Assembly (NCBI RefSeq): GCF_019219065.1
Contig: NZ_JAHUWK010000006.1
Span: 1-64,000, forward strand
DNA from: Duganella sp. sic0402
GTDB taxonomy: Bacteria > Pseudomonadota > Gammaproteobacteria > Burkholderiales > Burkholderiaceae_D
Reading direction: 5' to 3'
DNA length: 64,000 bases
Below, in pieces: positions 56,063-64,000 of this stretch. Position 1 is the first letter of the stretch, and each line of letters starts with the position of its first letter. Made by a program: the position numbers and the translations under genes. The notes under the pieces are model-generated. The model was not told the DNA's origin, did not search any database, and was given only the letters and a program-made list of their open reading frames with translations.

Positions 56063-57900
56063 ACACTTTTCTGGGTTTGATACAGGCGCGCGTAGATGCC
56101 GTTCTGCGCCAGCAGCGCCGCGTGGCTGCCTGCTTCGGCGATACGGCCGCGGTCCAGCACCACGATGCGGTCCGCGTTTTCAATGGTCGACAGGCGGTGT
56201 GCGATGACCACCGTGGTGCGGCCCTTCATCAATACTTCCAGCGCTTGCTGCACCAGCCGTTCGGATTCGGTATCCAGCGCACTGGTGGCTTCGTCCAGTA
56301 TCAGGATGGGCGCGTTCTTGTACAGCGCACGCGCGATGGCCAGGCGCTGGCGCTGGCCCCCTGACAGACGCAGGCCGTTCTCGCCGACCGGCGAGTGATA
56401 GCCTTCCGGCTGGCGCACAATGAATTCATGCGCATGCGCCGCACGCGCCGCCGCTTCGATGCGCTCCATTGACGGCGCAGGGTCGCCGTAGGCGATATTC
56501 GCCGCCAGCGTATCGTTGAACAGCACCACGTCCTGCGACACCAGCGCGATCTGCTGGCGCAGCGAAGCCATGGTGTAATCGCGCAGATCGATGCCATCCA
56601 GCTGGATACTGCCGCCGCTGACATCGTAGAAGCGCGGCAGCAGGCCTGCCAGCGTGGTCTTGCCGCTGCCCGAGCTGCCGACCAGGGCGACCGTCTCGCC
56701 GGCCGCGATATCCAGCGATACATGATCCAATGCCGGGCGCGCATCCGGATCCAGCGGCGCACCGCCGGCGCCACGATAATGGAAGCTGACGTCCTGCACC
56801 GACAGGCGGCCCTCGGCGCGCGCTATCGTTTTGGTGCCCCGGTCGGCCTCCGATTCCATATCGATCAGGCCGAATACCGATTCTGCCGCCGCCAGGCCGC
56901 GCTGCATCGGTTCATTAATCTTGGTCAGGTTCTTGATCGGCGACTGCATCGCCATCAGCGACGACATGAAGGCGACAAAGGCGCCCGGCGACAGCGCGCC
57001 GGCCTGCGCACGCAGCAGCGCGAAATAAATCACCGACGACAGCGTAATCCCGATCAGCAGCATGATGATGCCGGAGTTCAGCGCCGAGGTGGCCGCGTGC
57101 TTGACCGCCAGCTGGCGATTCAGCTTGACCACCTGGTCGAAGCGGGTCTGCTCGTATTTCTGGCCGCCGAAAATCTTCACCACGCGCTGGCCGCTGATGC
57201 TCTCATCCAGCACATTGCTCAGGTCACCCATGGCCGCCTGCGCGCTTTTGCTCAACTTGCGCATGCGCCGGCCGGCAAAGGTGACAATCGCCGCCACCAG
57301 CGGCAGCAGGCCGAGACAGAACACCGCCAGCTGCCAGTCGATCAGGAACAGCGTTGCCAGATAGCCGATCGCCGCGACCGAATCGCGCACGGCGACGGTG
57401 ATCACATTCAGCACCGCCTGCGCTACCTGGGCCGCGTCAAACGCCACGCGCGACAGCGTGGTGCCGGTGGACGACTGGTCGAAATAGCCGTTCGGCAGGC
57501 GCATGATGCGGGCAAACATGACTTCGCGCAGATTGGCCTGCACCCGGCTGCTCAGCCATGCGGCGCCGTATTCGCCGGCGAAGCTGGACACCATGCGCAT
57601 CAGCGCCAGGCCGAAGATCACCGCCGGGATGGTCCACAGCGCGGCCTTGGTCGCGTCGCTTGGCAGCAGATGGCCCAGCGCATCCTGCACCGCCGCCAGC
57701 ATGCCGGTGGCCGGCGGCTTGGCAGGCGCCATGCCCAGCGTGTGCGCCGGCGCCAGCGCGTCGACCACGTTTTGCAGCTGGCGGATCAGCAGCACGTCGG
57801 TGGCTGCTGCCAAGCCGACTGCCAGCAGGGTGACGGCGGCGATCCAGGCGTAAGGGCGGAATTCCTTGAGCAGGCGCGTGTAAAGGAGGCGGGTGGACAC
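56047..57900 (-). CDS. msbA: Lipid A export ABC transporter MsbA
   Basis: A 617-residue half-transporter that flips lipid A-core across the inner membrane. Six spans form the N-terminal domain (about 1-330). The C-terminal ATPase (about 360-600) has Walker A GSSGSGKTT, the Q-loop in IALVSQDVVLFND, signature LSGGQRQRLAIARAL, Walker B ILILDEATSALD and the switch histidine in VIAHRLST. The length is slightly greater than E. coli MsbA. The start is GTG at 57898-57900; no ATG stands close by in frame. It is convergent with the 2OG oxygenase gene. Confidence 0.95.
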   Translation of the reverse strand: MSTRLLYTRLLKEFRPYAWIAAVTLLAVGLAAATDVLLIRQLQNVVDALAPAHTLGMAPAKPPATGMLAAVQDALGHLLPSDATKAALWTIPAVIFGLALMRMVSSFAGEYGAAWLSSRVQANLREVMFARIMRLPNGYFDQSSTGTTLSRVAFDAAQVAQAVLNVITVAVRDSVAAIGYLATLFLIDWQLAVFCLGLLPLVAAIVTFAGRRMRKLSKSAQAAMGDLSNVLDESISGQRVVKIFGGQKYEQTRFDQVVKLNRQLAVKHAATSALNSGIIMLLIGITLSSVIYFALLRAQAGALSPGAFVAFMSSLMAMQSPIKNLTKINEPMQRGLAAAESVFGLIDMESEADRGTKTIARAEGRLSVQDVSFHYRGAGGAPLDPDARPALDHVSLDIAAGETVALVGSSGSGKTTLAGLLPRFYDVSGGSIQLDGIDLRDYTMASLRQQIALVSQDVVLFNDTLAANIAYGDPAPSMERIEAAARAAHAHEFIVRQPEGYHSPVGENGLRLSGGQRQRLAIARALYKNAPILILDEATSALDTESERLVQQALEVLMKGRTTVVIAHRLSTIENADRIVVLDRGRIAEAGSHAALLAQNGIYARLYQTQKSVQAAS

Positions 57901-58010
57901 TGGTTATTCACATAGGAGAATGCTTGAAGCCTGCATTGTACCTGTCCCGCAACTGAATTCCTGCTGTTTGCCTGATACACTCTGAATCTTGCTGCTGAAT
58001 GGAGAAATCG

Positions 58011-59657
58011 ATGCGCACCACCCTTTTAATCGCCGCCGCCCTGGCGCTGCCAGCCCATGCCGATATCATCATCGACCGCGCCAACGGCTACACGCTGAAC
58101 AGCGCAGGCCAGCTACAGCGCTTTACTTCGCTGGCCTTCGATGATCTGGGCCGGATCGTGGCGGTGGGCAGCGAACAGGAAACGGCGGCGGCGCTGCCGA
58201 GGGCGGAGCACATCGACGTGCAGGGCAAGACCCTGCTGCCAGGACTGATCGACGCCCACGGCCACGTCTTCGAGCTGGGCGAGATCGCCTCCGGCGTGGA
58301 GCTGTACAGCCCCACCTCGCTGAGCGGCGCGGTGCGCGCGGTGGCGGAATTCGCCCGCAGCCACCCGAAAAATGCCTGGATCGTCGGTTTCGGCTGGAAC
58401 CAGGAAAACTGGAAGCTGGGGCGCTTCCCGACCGCCGCCGAGCTGGACGCGGCGGTGGGCGACCGTCCCGTGCTGCTGCACCGCGTTGACGGCCACGCCA
58501 TCTGGGTCAACACCAAGGCGCTCGAAATGGCGGGCGTGAACAAGGATACGCGCGATCCGTCCGGTGGCAAGATCGAGCGCGACGCCAGCGGCAAGCCGAC
58601 CGGCGTGCTGGTGGATGCGGCCATGGAGCTGGTCAACCGGGTAGTGCCGCTGCCAACGCCGGCCGAAGCGCGCGCCACGCTGGATGTGGCGCTGGTGTCG
58701 CTGGCCAAGGTCGGCCTGACCAGCGTGCACGATGCTGGCATCAAGGTGGTGCAGGATGATATCTACCGCGACTACGCCGATCACGGCAAGCTGACTACGC
58801 GCGTCTACGCGATGATCGGCGATACCGCCAGCGACTTCGACGAGCTGTCGAAAGATGGTCCGCTGAAGTCCTACGCCAATGACGTGTATGCGCTGGCTTC
58901 GGTCAAGCTGTATTCGGATGGTGCGCTGGGCAGCCGTGGCGCAGCGCTGCTGGCGCCATACTCCGATATGCCATCGACCAAGGGTCTGCTGTTCTACCCC
59001 GACGCGGAAATGCGCGCCAAGATGGATAAGGCGATGAAGGCCGGCTATCAGGTCAACATCCACGCGATTGGCGACGCCGGCAACCACCAGATCCTTGACG
59101 CCTACGCGCAGCTGATCCCGAAATACAAGAACGTCGAGCTGCGCCACCGCATCGAGCATGCGCAAGTGGTGACGCCGGAAGACATCCCGCGCTTCAAACA
59201 GCTGGGCATCCTGCCGTCGATGCAGCCGACGCACGCGACCTCGGACCAGAATATGGCCGAGCAGCGCGTTGGCCGCGAGCGCATCAAGGGCGCCTATGCC
59301 TGGCGCACTTTCCTCGATCAGGGATCGAAGATCGCCTGCGGCTCGGACTTCCCGATTGAGTCGCCGAATCCATTTGAAGGCCTGCATGCGGCCGTCACCC
59401 GCCAGAATAATGCCGGTGTGCCAGCTGGCGGCTGGTATAAGAATCAGGCGATGACGCTGACCGAAGCCTTCCGCTGCTTCACGCTGGACGCGGCCTATGC
59501 CGCGCGCCAGGAAAACGTCATCGGCTCGCTGGAAACCGGCAAATGGGCCGACTTCATCCTGGTTGATCGCGACATCTTCAAGATTCCGGCTGAGCAGCTG
59601 GGCAAGACCCAGGTGCTGCAAACCTGGATGGGCGGCAAACGGGTGTACAAAAAATAG
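58011..59657 (+). CDS. Secreted amidohydrolase (YtcJ-like)
   Basis: A 548-residue protein with signal peptide MRTTLLIAAALALPAHA and an amidohydrolase_3 (YtcJ-type) domain. It shows TLLPGLIDAHGHVFELG, FGWNQENWKLGRFPT, the metal-ligand region in VNIHAIGDAGNHQILDAY and HRIEHAQVVTPEDIP, and a conserved end CGSDFPIESPNPFEGLH. Members of this group hydrolyse cyclic amides, imidazolones or aryl acylamides; the substrate here is unknown. GGAGAAATCG before the ATG at 58011 decides the start. It is followed after 76 bases by the hut promoter, so a link to histidine metabolism is possible but not shown. Confidence 0.88.
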   Translation: MRTTLLIAAALALPAHADIIIDRANGYTLNSAGQLQRFTSLAFDDLGRIVAVGSEQETAAALPRAEHIDVQGKTLLPGLIDAHGHVFELGEIASGVELYSPTSLSGAVRAVAEFARSHPKNAWIVGFGWNQENWKLGRFPTAAELDAAVGDRPVLLHRVDGHAIWVNTKALEMAGVNKDTRDPSGGKIERDASGKPTGVLVDAAMELVNRVVPLPTPAEARATLDVALVSLAKVGLTSVHDAGIKVVQDDIYRDYADHGKLTTRVYAMIGDTASDFDELSKDGPLKSYANDVYALASVKLYSDGALGSRGAALLAPYSDMPSTKGLLFYPDAEMRAKMDKAMKAGYQVNIHAIGDAGNHQILDAYAQLIPKYKNVELRHRIEHAQVVTPEDIPRFKQLGILPSMQPTHATSDQNMAEQRVGRERIKGAYAWRTFLDQGSKIACGSDFPIESPNPFEGLHAAVTRQNNAGVPAGGWYKNQAMTLTEAFRCFTLDAAYAARQENVIGSLETGKWADFILVDRDIFKIPAEQLGKTQVLQTWMGGKRVYKK

Positions 59658-59670
59658 GCAGCGCGACGGG

Positions 59671-59699
59671 TTGACTTGGTTGTCTATACAACTTATGCT
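59671..59699 (+). promoter_or_regulatory. hutU promoter with an embedded HutC operator
   Basis: A -35 box TTGACT (59671-59676) and -10 box TATGCT (59694-59699) stand 17 bases apart. Within the spacer, GTTGTCTATACAAC (59679-59692) is a near-perfect palindrome, close to the published HutC operator core TGTATATACA. Repressor bound here would block RNA polymerase directly. The start of hutU is 35 bases downstream. Confidence 0.8.
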
Positions 59700-59733
59700 G
59701 TGATGATTCCAATTCATCGCAGCAGGAGACCCT

Positions 59734-61437
59734 ATGAGCAGCCATTTCGACAGCGATCCCCGTTACGACGCCAGCCGCGAGATCCGCGCGCCGCGCGGCC
59801 CTGAGCGCACCTGCAAGAGCTGGGGCGCGGAAGCGGCTTACCGCATGATCCAGAATAATCTGGACCAGGAAGTGGCGGAAAATCCCAAGCATCTGGTGGT
59901 CTATGGCGGCATCGGCCGCGCCGCCCGCAACTGGGCGTGCTACGACCAGATCCTGGCCTCGCTGCGCGAGCTGGAAGACAATCAAACGCTGCTGATCCAG
60001 TCCGGCAAGCCGGTCGGCGTGTTCCAGACCCACGAAGACGCGCCGCGCGTACTGATCGCCAATTCCAATCTGGTGCCGAAGTGGGCCAACTGGGAGCACT
60101 TCAATGAGCTGGACCGCAAAGGCCTGTTCATGTACGGGCAGATGACGGCCGGTTCATGGATTTACATCGGCACGCAAGGCATCGTGCAGGGCACGTTCGA
60201 GACTTTTGCCGAAGCGGGCCGCCAGCATTTTGGCGGCGACCTGAAAGGCCGCTGGGTGCTTACCGCTGGCCTGGGCGGCATGGGCGGCGCGCAGCCGCTG
60301 GCGGCGACCATGGCCGGCGCGGTATCGCTGACCGTCGAGTGCCAGCAGAGCAGCATCGATTTCCGCCTGCGCACCCGCTACCTCGACAAGCAGGCCGCGT
60401 CGATCGACGAGGCGCTGGAGATGATCAAGCAGCACAAGGCCAATGGCGATGCGATCTCCATCGGCCTGCTGGGCAATGCGGCTGATGTGCTGCCGGAACT
60501 GGTGCGCCGCGCGCAGGCTGGCGGCCTGGCGCCGGACCTGGTCACCGACCAGACCTCGGCGCATGACCTGATTAATGGCTACCTTCCGCAAGGCTGGAAC
60601 GTGGCCGATTGGAAGGCGGCGCAGCAGGACGTGTCGCGCCATGCGGAACTGAAGGCTGCCGCCACTGCCAGCTGCGCGGTGCATGTGCAGGCGATGCTGG
60701 ACTTCCAGGCGCTGGGCGCCAAGGTGGTCGATTACGGCAACAACATCCGCCAGGTGGCGTTCGATCATGGTGTGCAGAACGCGTTTGATTTCCCTGGATT
60801 TGTGCCGGCCTATATCCGTCCGCAATTCTGCGAAGGCCGCGGCCCGTTCCGCTGGGTGGCGCTGTCCGGCGATCCGGAAGATATCTACAAGACCGACGCC
60901 AAGATCAAGGAGCTGTTCCCGCACCATACGCAGGTACACCGCTGGCTGGACATGGCGCGCGAGCGCATCGCCTTCCAGGGCCTGCCGGCGCGGATCTGCT
61001 GGCTGGGCCTGGGCGAGCGCCATATCGCCGGCCTGGCGTTCAACGAGATGGTGCGCAACGGCGAACTGAAAGCGCCAATCGTGATTGGCCGCGATCACCT
61101 GGACACCGGCTCGGTCGCCAGCCCTAACCGCGAAACGGAAGCGATGAAGGACGGCACCGATGCGGTCTCCGACTGGCCGCTGCTGAATGCCTTGTTGAAC
61201 ACCGCCGGCGGCGCGACCTGGGTGTCGCTGCACCACGGTGGCGGCGTGGGCATGGGCTATTCGCAGCACTCTGGTGTGGTGATTGTGGCAGACGGCACGG
61301 ACGCCGCCGCCAAGCGCCTGGCGCGCGTGCTGGTCAACGACAGCGGCTCGGGCGTGATGCGTCACGCCGACGCCGGCTATGAAACCGCCGTTGCTTGCGC
61401 CAAGCGCAATGGCCTGAATCTCCCAATGATTAAATGA
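59734..61437 (+). CDS. hutU: Urocanate hydratase
   Basis: A 567-residue cytoplasmic enzyme that converts urocanate to 4-imidazolone-5-propionate with tightly bound NAD. It shows [14 protein letters not shown], the dinucleotide-binding [28 protein letters not shown] and [17 protein letters not shown]. The length and motifs are those of canonical HutU. GCAGGAG stands before the ATG. Its stop overlaps the start of hutH, so translation is coupled. Confidence 0.97.
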   Translation: MSSHFDSDPRYDASREIRAPRGPERTCKSWGAEAAYRMIQNNLDQEVAENPKHLVVYGGIGRAARNWACYDQILASLRELEDNQTLLIQSGKPVGVFQTHEDAPRVLIANSNLVPKWANWEHFNELDRKGLFMYGQMTAGSWIYIGTQGIVQGTFETFAEAGRQHFGGDLKGRWVLTAGLGGMGGAQPLAATMAGAVSLTVECQQSSIDFRLRTRYLDKQAASIDEALEMIKQHKANGDAISIGLLGNAADVLPELVRRAQAGGLAPDLVTDQTSAHDLINGYLPQGWNVADWKAAQQDVSRHAELKAAATASCAVHVQAMLDFQALGAKVVDYGNNIRQVAFDHGVQNAFDFPGFVPAYIRPQFCEGRGPFRWVALSGDPEDIYKTDAKIKELFPHHTQVHRWLDMARERIAFQGLPARICWLGLGERHIAGLAFNEMVRNGELKAPIVIGRDHLDTGSVASPNRETEAMKDGTDAVSDWPLLNALLNTAGGATWVSLHHGGGVGMGYSQHSGVVIVADGTDAAAKRLARVLVNDSGSGVMRHADAGYETAVACAKRNGLNLPMIK

Positions 61438-62984
61438 GCTTGAATATGAATCTGATCCTGAAACCGGGCGCGATGACCTTGTCCGAACTGCGCGCCGTGT
61501 GGAGCGCTGCCGCGCCGCTGTCGCTGGCTGCCGAAGCTTATCCTGTTATCGAAGCGTCGGCCGCCGCCGTGCAGGCGATTGTCGCCAAGGGCGACGCCGC
61601 CTACGGCATCAACACCGGCTTCGGCTTGCTGGCCAAGACCCGCATTCCGGACGAAAAACTGGAGCAGTTGCAGCGCAACCTGATCCTGTCGCATTCGGTC
61701 GGCACCGGCGAGCTGATGTCGGACGCGGTCTGCCGCCTGATCATGCTGATGAAAATCGGCAGCCTGGCGCGCGGCTACTCGGGCGTGCGTCCGCTGATCA
61801 TCGACACGCTGATCAAGTTGTACAACGCTGGTGTCATGCCGGCTATTCCGGCCAAGGGCTCGGTGGGCGCCTCGGGCGACCTGGCGCCGCTGTCGCACAT
61901 GACGCTGGCCATGCTGGGTGTGGGCCAGGTGCGCGTCAACGGCGTGCTGCAGGACGCGGCCGAAGCGCTGCAAGCCGCCGGCATCGCGCCGGTGGTGCTG
62001 GCCGCCAAAGAAGGCCTGGCGCTGATCAACGGCACCCAGGTATCGACCGCGCTGGCGCTGCATGGCCTGTTCATGGCCGAGCGCCTGCTGGAAGCGGGCA
62101 TGGTGTCCGGTGCGCTGTCATTGGATGCGGCCAAGGGGTCGGATGCACCGTTCGACGCGCGCGTGCATGCAGTGCGCGGCCAGCCGGGCCAGATCGCGGC
62201 GGCATCGATTTACCGCCAGCTGGTGTCGGACAGCGCGATCCGCGCCTCGCACCTGGTCGGCGATGAGCGCGTGCAGGACCCGTATTGCCTGCGCTGCCAG
62301 CCGCAAGTGATGGGCGCCTGCTGGGACATCATCAATAACGCCTCGCGCACGCTGCTGATCGAGGCGAACGCAGTGACCGACAATCCGCTGCTGTTCAAGG
62401 ATGGCGAGCTGTCGGTGGTGGTTTCGGGCGGTAACTTCCACGCCGAACCGGTGGCGTTTGCGGCCGACACGCTGGCGCTGGCGATCGCGGAAATCGGTTC
62501 GATCTCGGAGCGCCGCGTGTCGCTGCTGATCGATGCGACCTTGTCTGGCCTGCCGCCATTCCTGGTGCGCGATCCGGGCCTCAATTCCGGCTTCATGATC
62601 GCCCATGTGACCGCCGCCGCGCTGGCGTCGGAGAACAAGTCGATCGCGCATCCCGGCAGCGTGGACACCATCCCGACTTCCGCCAATCAGGAAGACCATG
62701 TCAGCATGGCGACCTACGCGGCGCGCCGTCTGGAAGACATGGCGCAGAATACCGCCGCCATCATCGGCATCGAATTGCTGGCGGCGGCGCAGGGTATCGA
62801 TTTTCACCGTCCGCTGAAAACCTCGCCGCATCTGGAGCATGTACATGAGCAGCTGCGCCAGAAAGTGCCGTTCTATGAGCAGGACCGTTTCTTCGCGCCG
62901 GATATCGAGGCTGCAAAAGGCATGGTGCTGCGCGGCGAGTTGAGCGCATCATGCAAAGAGCTGTTCACGGCCTTGCATCCGTAA
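61434..62984 (+). CDS. hutH: Histidine ammonia-lyase
   Basis: A 516-residue enzyme that removes ammonia from histidine to make urocanate. The Ala146-Ser147-Gly148 triad in [13 protein letters not shown] forms the MIO cofactor, and [13 protein letters not shown] and [17 protein letters not shown] are characteristic. The ATG at 61434 overlaps the hutU stop as ATGA; the second Met at 61446 is an alternative. It begins histidine breakdown, though it follows hutU in gene order. Confidence 0.97.
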   Translation: MSLNMNLILKPGAMTLSELRAVWSAAAPLSLAAEAYPVIEASAAAVQAIVAKGDAAYGINTGFGLLAKTRIPDEKLEQLQRNLILSHSVGTGELMSDAVCRLIMLMKIGSLARGYSGVRPLIIDTLIKLYNAGVMPAIPAKGSVGASGDLAPLSHMTLAMLGVGQVRVNGVLQDAAEALQAAGIAPVVLAAKEGLALINGTQVSTALALHGLFMAERLLEAGMVSGALSLDAAKGSDAPFDARVHAVRGQPGQIAAASIYRQLVSDSAIRASHLVGDERVQDPYCLRCQPQVMGACWDIINNASRTLLIEANAVTDNPLLFKDGELSVVVSGGNFHAEPVAFAADTLALAIAEIGSISERRVSLLIDATLSGLPPFLVRDPGLNSGFMIAHVTAAALASENKSIAHPGSVDTIPTSANQEDHVSMATYAARRLEDMAQNTAAIIGIELLAAAQGIDFHRPLKTSPHLEHVHEQLRQKVPFYEQDRFFAPDIEAAKGMVLRGELSASCKELFTALHP

Positions 62985-62994
62985 GGAGAACGGC

Positions 62995-63780
62995 ATGGAT
63001 TATCAGTTCAAAGCAGGCAGTATTCCCTTGCTGGTGTCCATGCCGCATGTGGGCACCGATATTCCCGAGGACGTGCTGGCGGCGATGACGCCGGCCGCCA
63101 CCGACAAGCAGGACACCGATTGGCATCTGGTACACCTGTATGACTTTCTGGAAGAGATGGGCGCGTCCACCTTGTCGGCGCGCTGGTCGCGCTACGTGAT
63201 TGATCTGAATCGTCCGCCGGAAAATACCAATCTGTATCCAGGGCAGGACACCACCGGCCTGTGCCCGGTCGATACCTTTCACCGCGAGCCGCTGTACCGC
63301 GAGGGACGCGCGCCGGACGAAGCGGAAGTGCAGCGCCGTCTGCAGGCATACTGGAAACCGTATCACGATCAACTGCGCGCTGAGCTGGAACGCCTGCTGG
63401 CGCTGCATGGCCGGGTGGTGTTATGGGACGCGCATTCGATCGCCTCGCATGTGCCGCGCTTCTTTGACGGCAAACTGCCGGACCTGAACTTCGGCACGGC
63501 GGACGGCAAGAGCTGTGCCGCCGGCCTGACTGAGTCGATTGTGTCGCGCGCGCAGGACAGCGCTTATACGATCGCGGTCAACGGCCGCTTCAAGGGTGGG
63601 CATATCACGCGTTTCTACGGCGAGCCGGCGCGTGGCGTGCACGCCATCCAGCTGGAGATGTGCCAGTCCACTTATATGGACGAGTCGGCGCCATATGCAT
63701 ATCGCACCGGCCTGGCCGCGCAGGTGCGCCAGCCGCTGCGCGCGGCTTTGCAGGCTGCAGCCGACTGGGTGCGCGCATGA
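62995..63780 (+). CDS. hutG: N-formylglutamate deformylase
   Basis: A 261-residue enzyme that releases formate from N-formylglutamate to give glutamate, the last step of the five-step Hut route. It shows LVSMPHVGTDIPEDVLAAM near the N-terminus, VVLWDAHSIASHVPRFF in the metal-binding region and QLEMCQSTYM at the C-terminus. AAGGAG precedes the ATG. The stop overlaps the hutF start as ATGA. With HutF, this shows the pathway runs through formylglutamate rather than formamide release. Confidence 0.95.
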   Translation: MDYQFKAGSIPLLVSMPHVGTDIPEDVLAAMTPAATDKQDTDWHLVHLYDFLEEMGASTLSARWSRYVIDLNRPPENTNLYPGQDTTGLCPVDTFHREPLYREGRAPDEAEVQRRLQAYWKPYHDQLRAELERLLALHGRVVLWDAHSIASHVPRFFDGKLPDLNFGTADGKSCAAGLTESIVSRAQDSAYTIAVNGRFKGGHITRFYGEPARGVHAIQLEMCQSTYMDESAPYAYRTGLAAQVRQPLRAALQAAADWVRA

Positions 63781-64000
63781 ACAAGCTGTTCGCGCGCCAT
63801 GCATTGCTGCCAGATGGCTGGGCCAGCGATGTGCTGATCGAATGGGACAGCACCGGCGCGATTATCGCGGTCGCTTCCGGCACACCGGCGCCACAGCAGG
63901 GCAGCACTGGCGCAACGCGCGTCGAATATGCGCTGCCGGGCATGATCAACCTGCATTCGCACAGCTTCCAGCGCGCGCTTGGCGGCCGCACCGAAAAGGC
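63777..64000 (+). CDS. hutF: Formimidoylglutamate deiminase, N-terminal part (cut by window end)
   Basis: The first 74 codons read MNKLFARHALLPDGW and later LPGMINLHSHSFQRALGG, the metal-binding HxH motif of the HutF amidohydrolase family. HutF deiminates N-formimidoylglutamate to N-formylglutamate, the substrate of HutG. The ATG overlaps the hutG stop. The rest of the gene lies past the window; hutI is presumably nearby. Confidence 0.9.
   Translation, partial: MNKLFARHALLPDGWASDVLIEWDSTGAIIAVASGTPAPQQGSTGATRVEYALPGMINLHSHSFQRALGGRTEK

Overview
The window looks like the chromosome of a Gram-negative betaproteobacterium of the Oxalobacteraceae (Massilia/Duganella/Janthinobacterium type). It is GC-rich and tightly packed. 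It carries MsbA, a large Caulobacter-type TonB-dependent receptor, many multi-domain histidine kinases and c-di-GMP proteins, a type B ribosomal protein L31 beside rho and trxA, and a five-step histidine utilisation operon. The family-level placement is an inference from gene content; no ribosomal RNA is present to test it.

Layout. 0-2 kb: the tail of an IS110-type transposase abuts two orphan conjugation-type genes (traL- and traM-like), then pncC. 2-9 kb: a REC-PAS-GGDEF-EAL-REC protein lies opposite thiL, a small conserved gene and maeB; pgpA, normally between thiL and pncC in related bacteria as I remember it, is absent. 9-13 kb: gmd, rmd and two glycosyltransferases, likely for D-rhamnose-containing surface polysaccharide. 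13-21 kb: an OmpR-type two-component pair, a lone alpha-oxoamine synthase, and a translationally coupled HD-GYP regulator and MHYT hybrid kinase. 21-26 kb: two alpha/beta hydrolases and a divergent MacA/MacB-like exporter. 26-36 kb: a carbohydrate-acquisition block (BNR_4 protein, S10 carboxypeptidase, TonB-dependent receptor, GH35-like enzyme, glucarate dehydratase). 36-39 kb: a LysR regulator divergent from an SDR/NTF2-like/VOC operon, then tRNA-Leu(CAA). 39-46 kb: a chemoreceptor, a divergent FtsH-like protease, a small secreted protein, a solute-binding protein and a GT39-type membrane glycosyltransferase. 46-53 kb: rpmE2, rho, trxA, and a 1425-residue hybrid kinase with a substrate-binding-protein-like sensor plus a stand-alone receiver. 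53-64 kb: hutC, ada with an overlapping 2OG-Fe(II) oxygenase, msbA, an amidohydrolase, and hutU-hutH-hutG-hutF, the last cut by the window edge.

The clearest regulatory reads are a HutC-type operator lying in the 17-bp spacer of the hutU promoter, an Ada box upstream of ada, a perfect 9-bp-arm palindrome upstream of the thiL operon, an rpmE2 promoter whose -35 lies inside the rho terminator stem, and several clean intrinsic terminators. I see no CRISPR array, prophage or obvious defence island. The less ordinary parts are the orphan tra pair, the isolated alpha-oxoamine synthase, the divergent FtsH homologue, the ada-coupled oxygenase, and the carbohydrate block ending in glucarate dehydratase.
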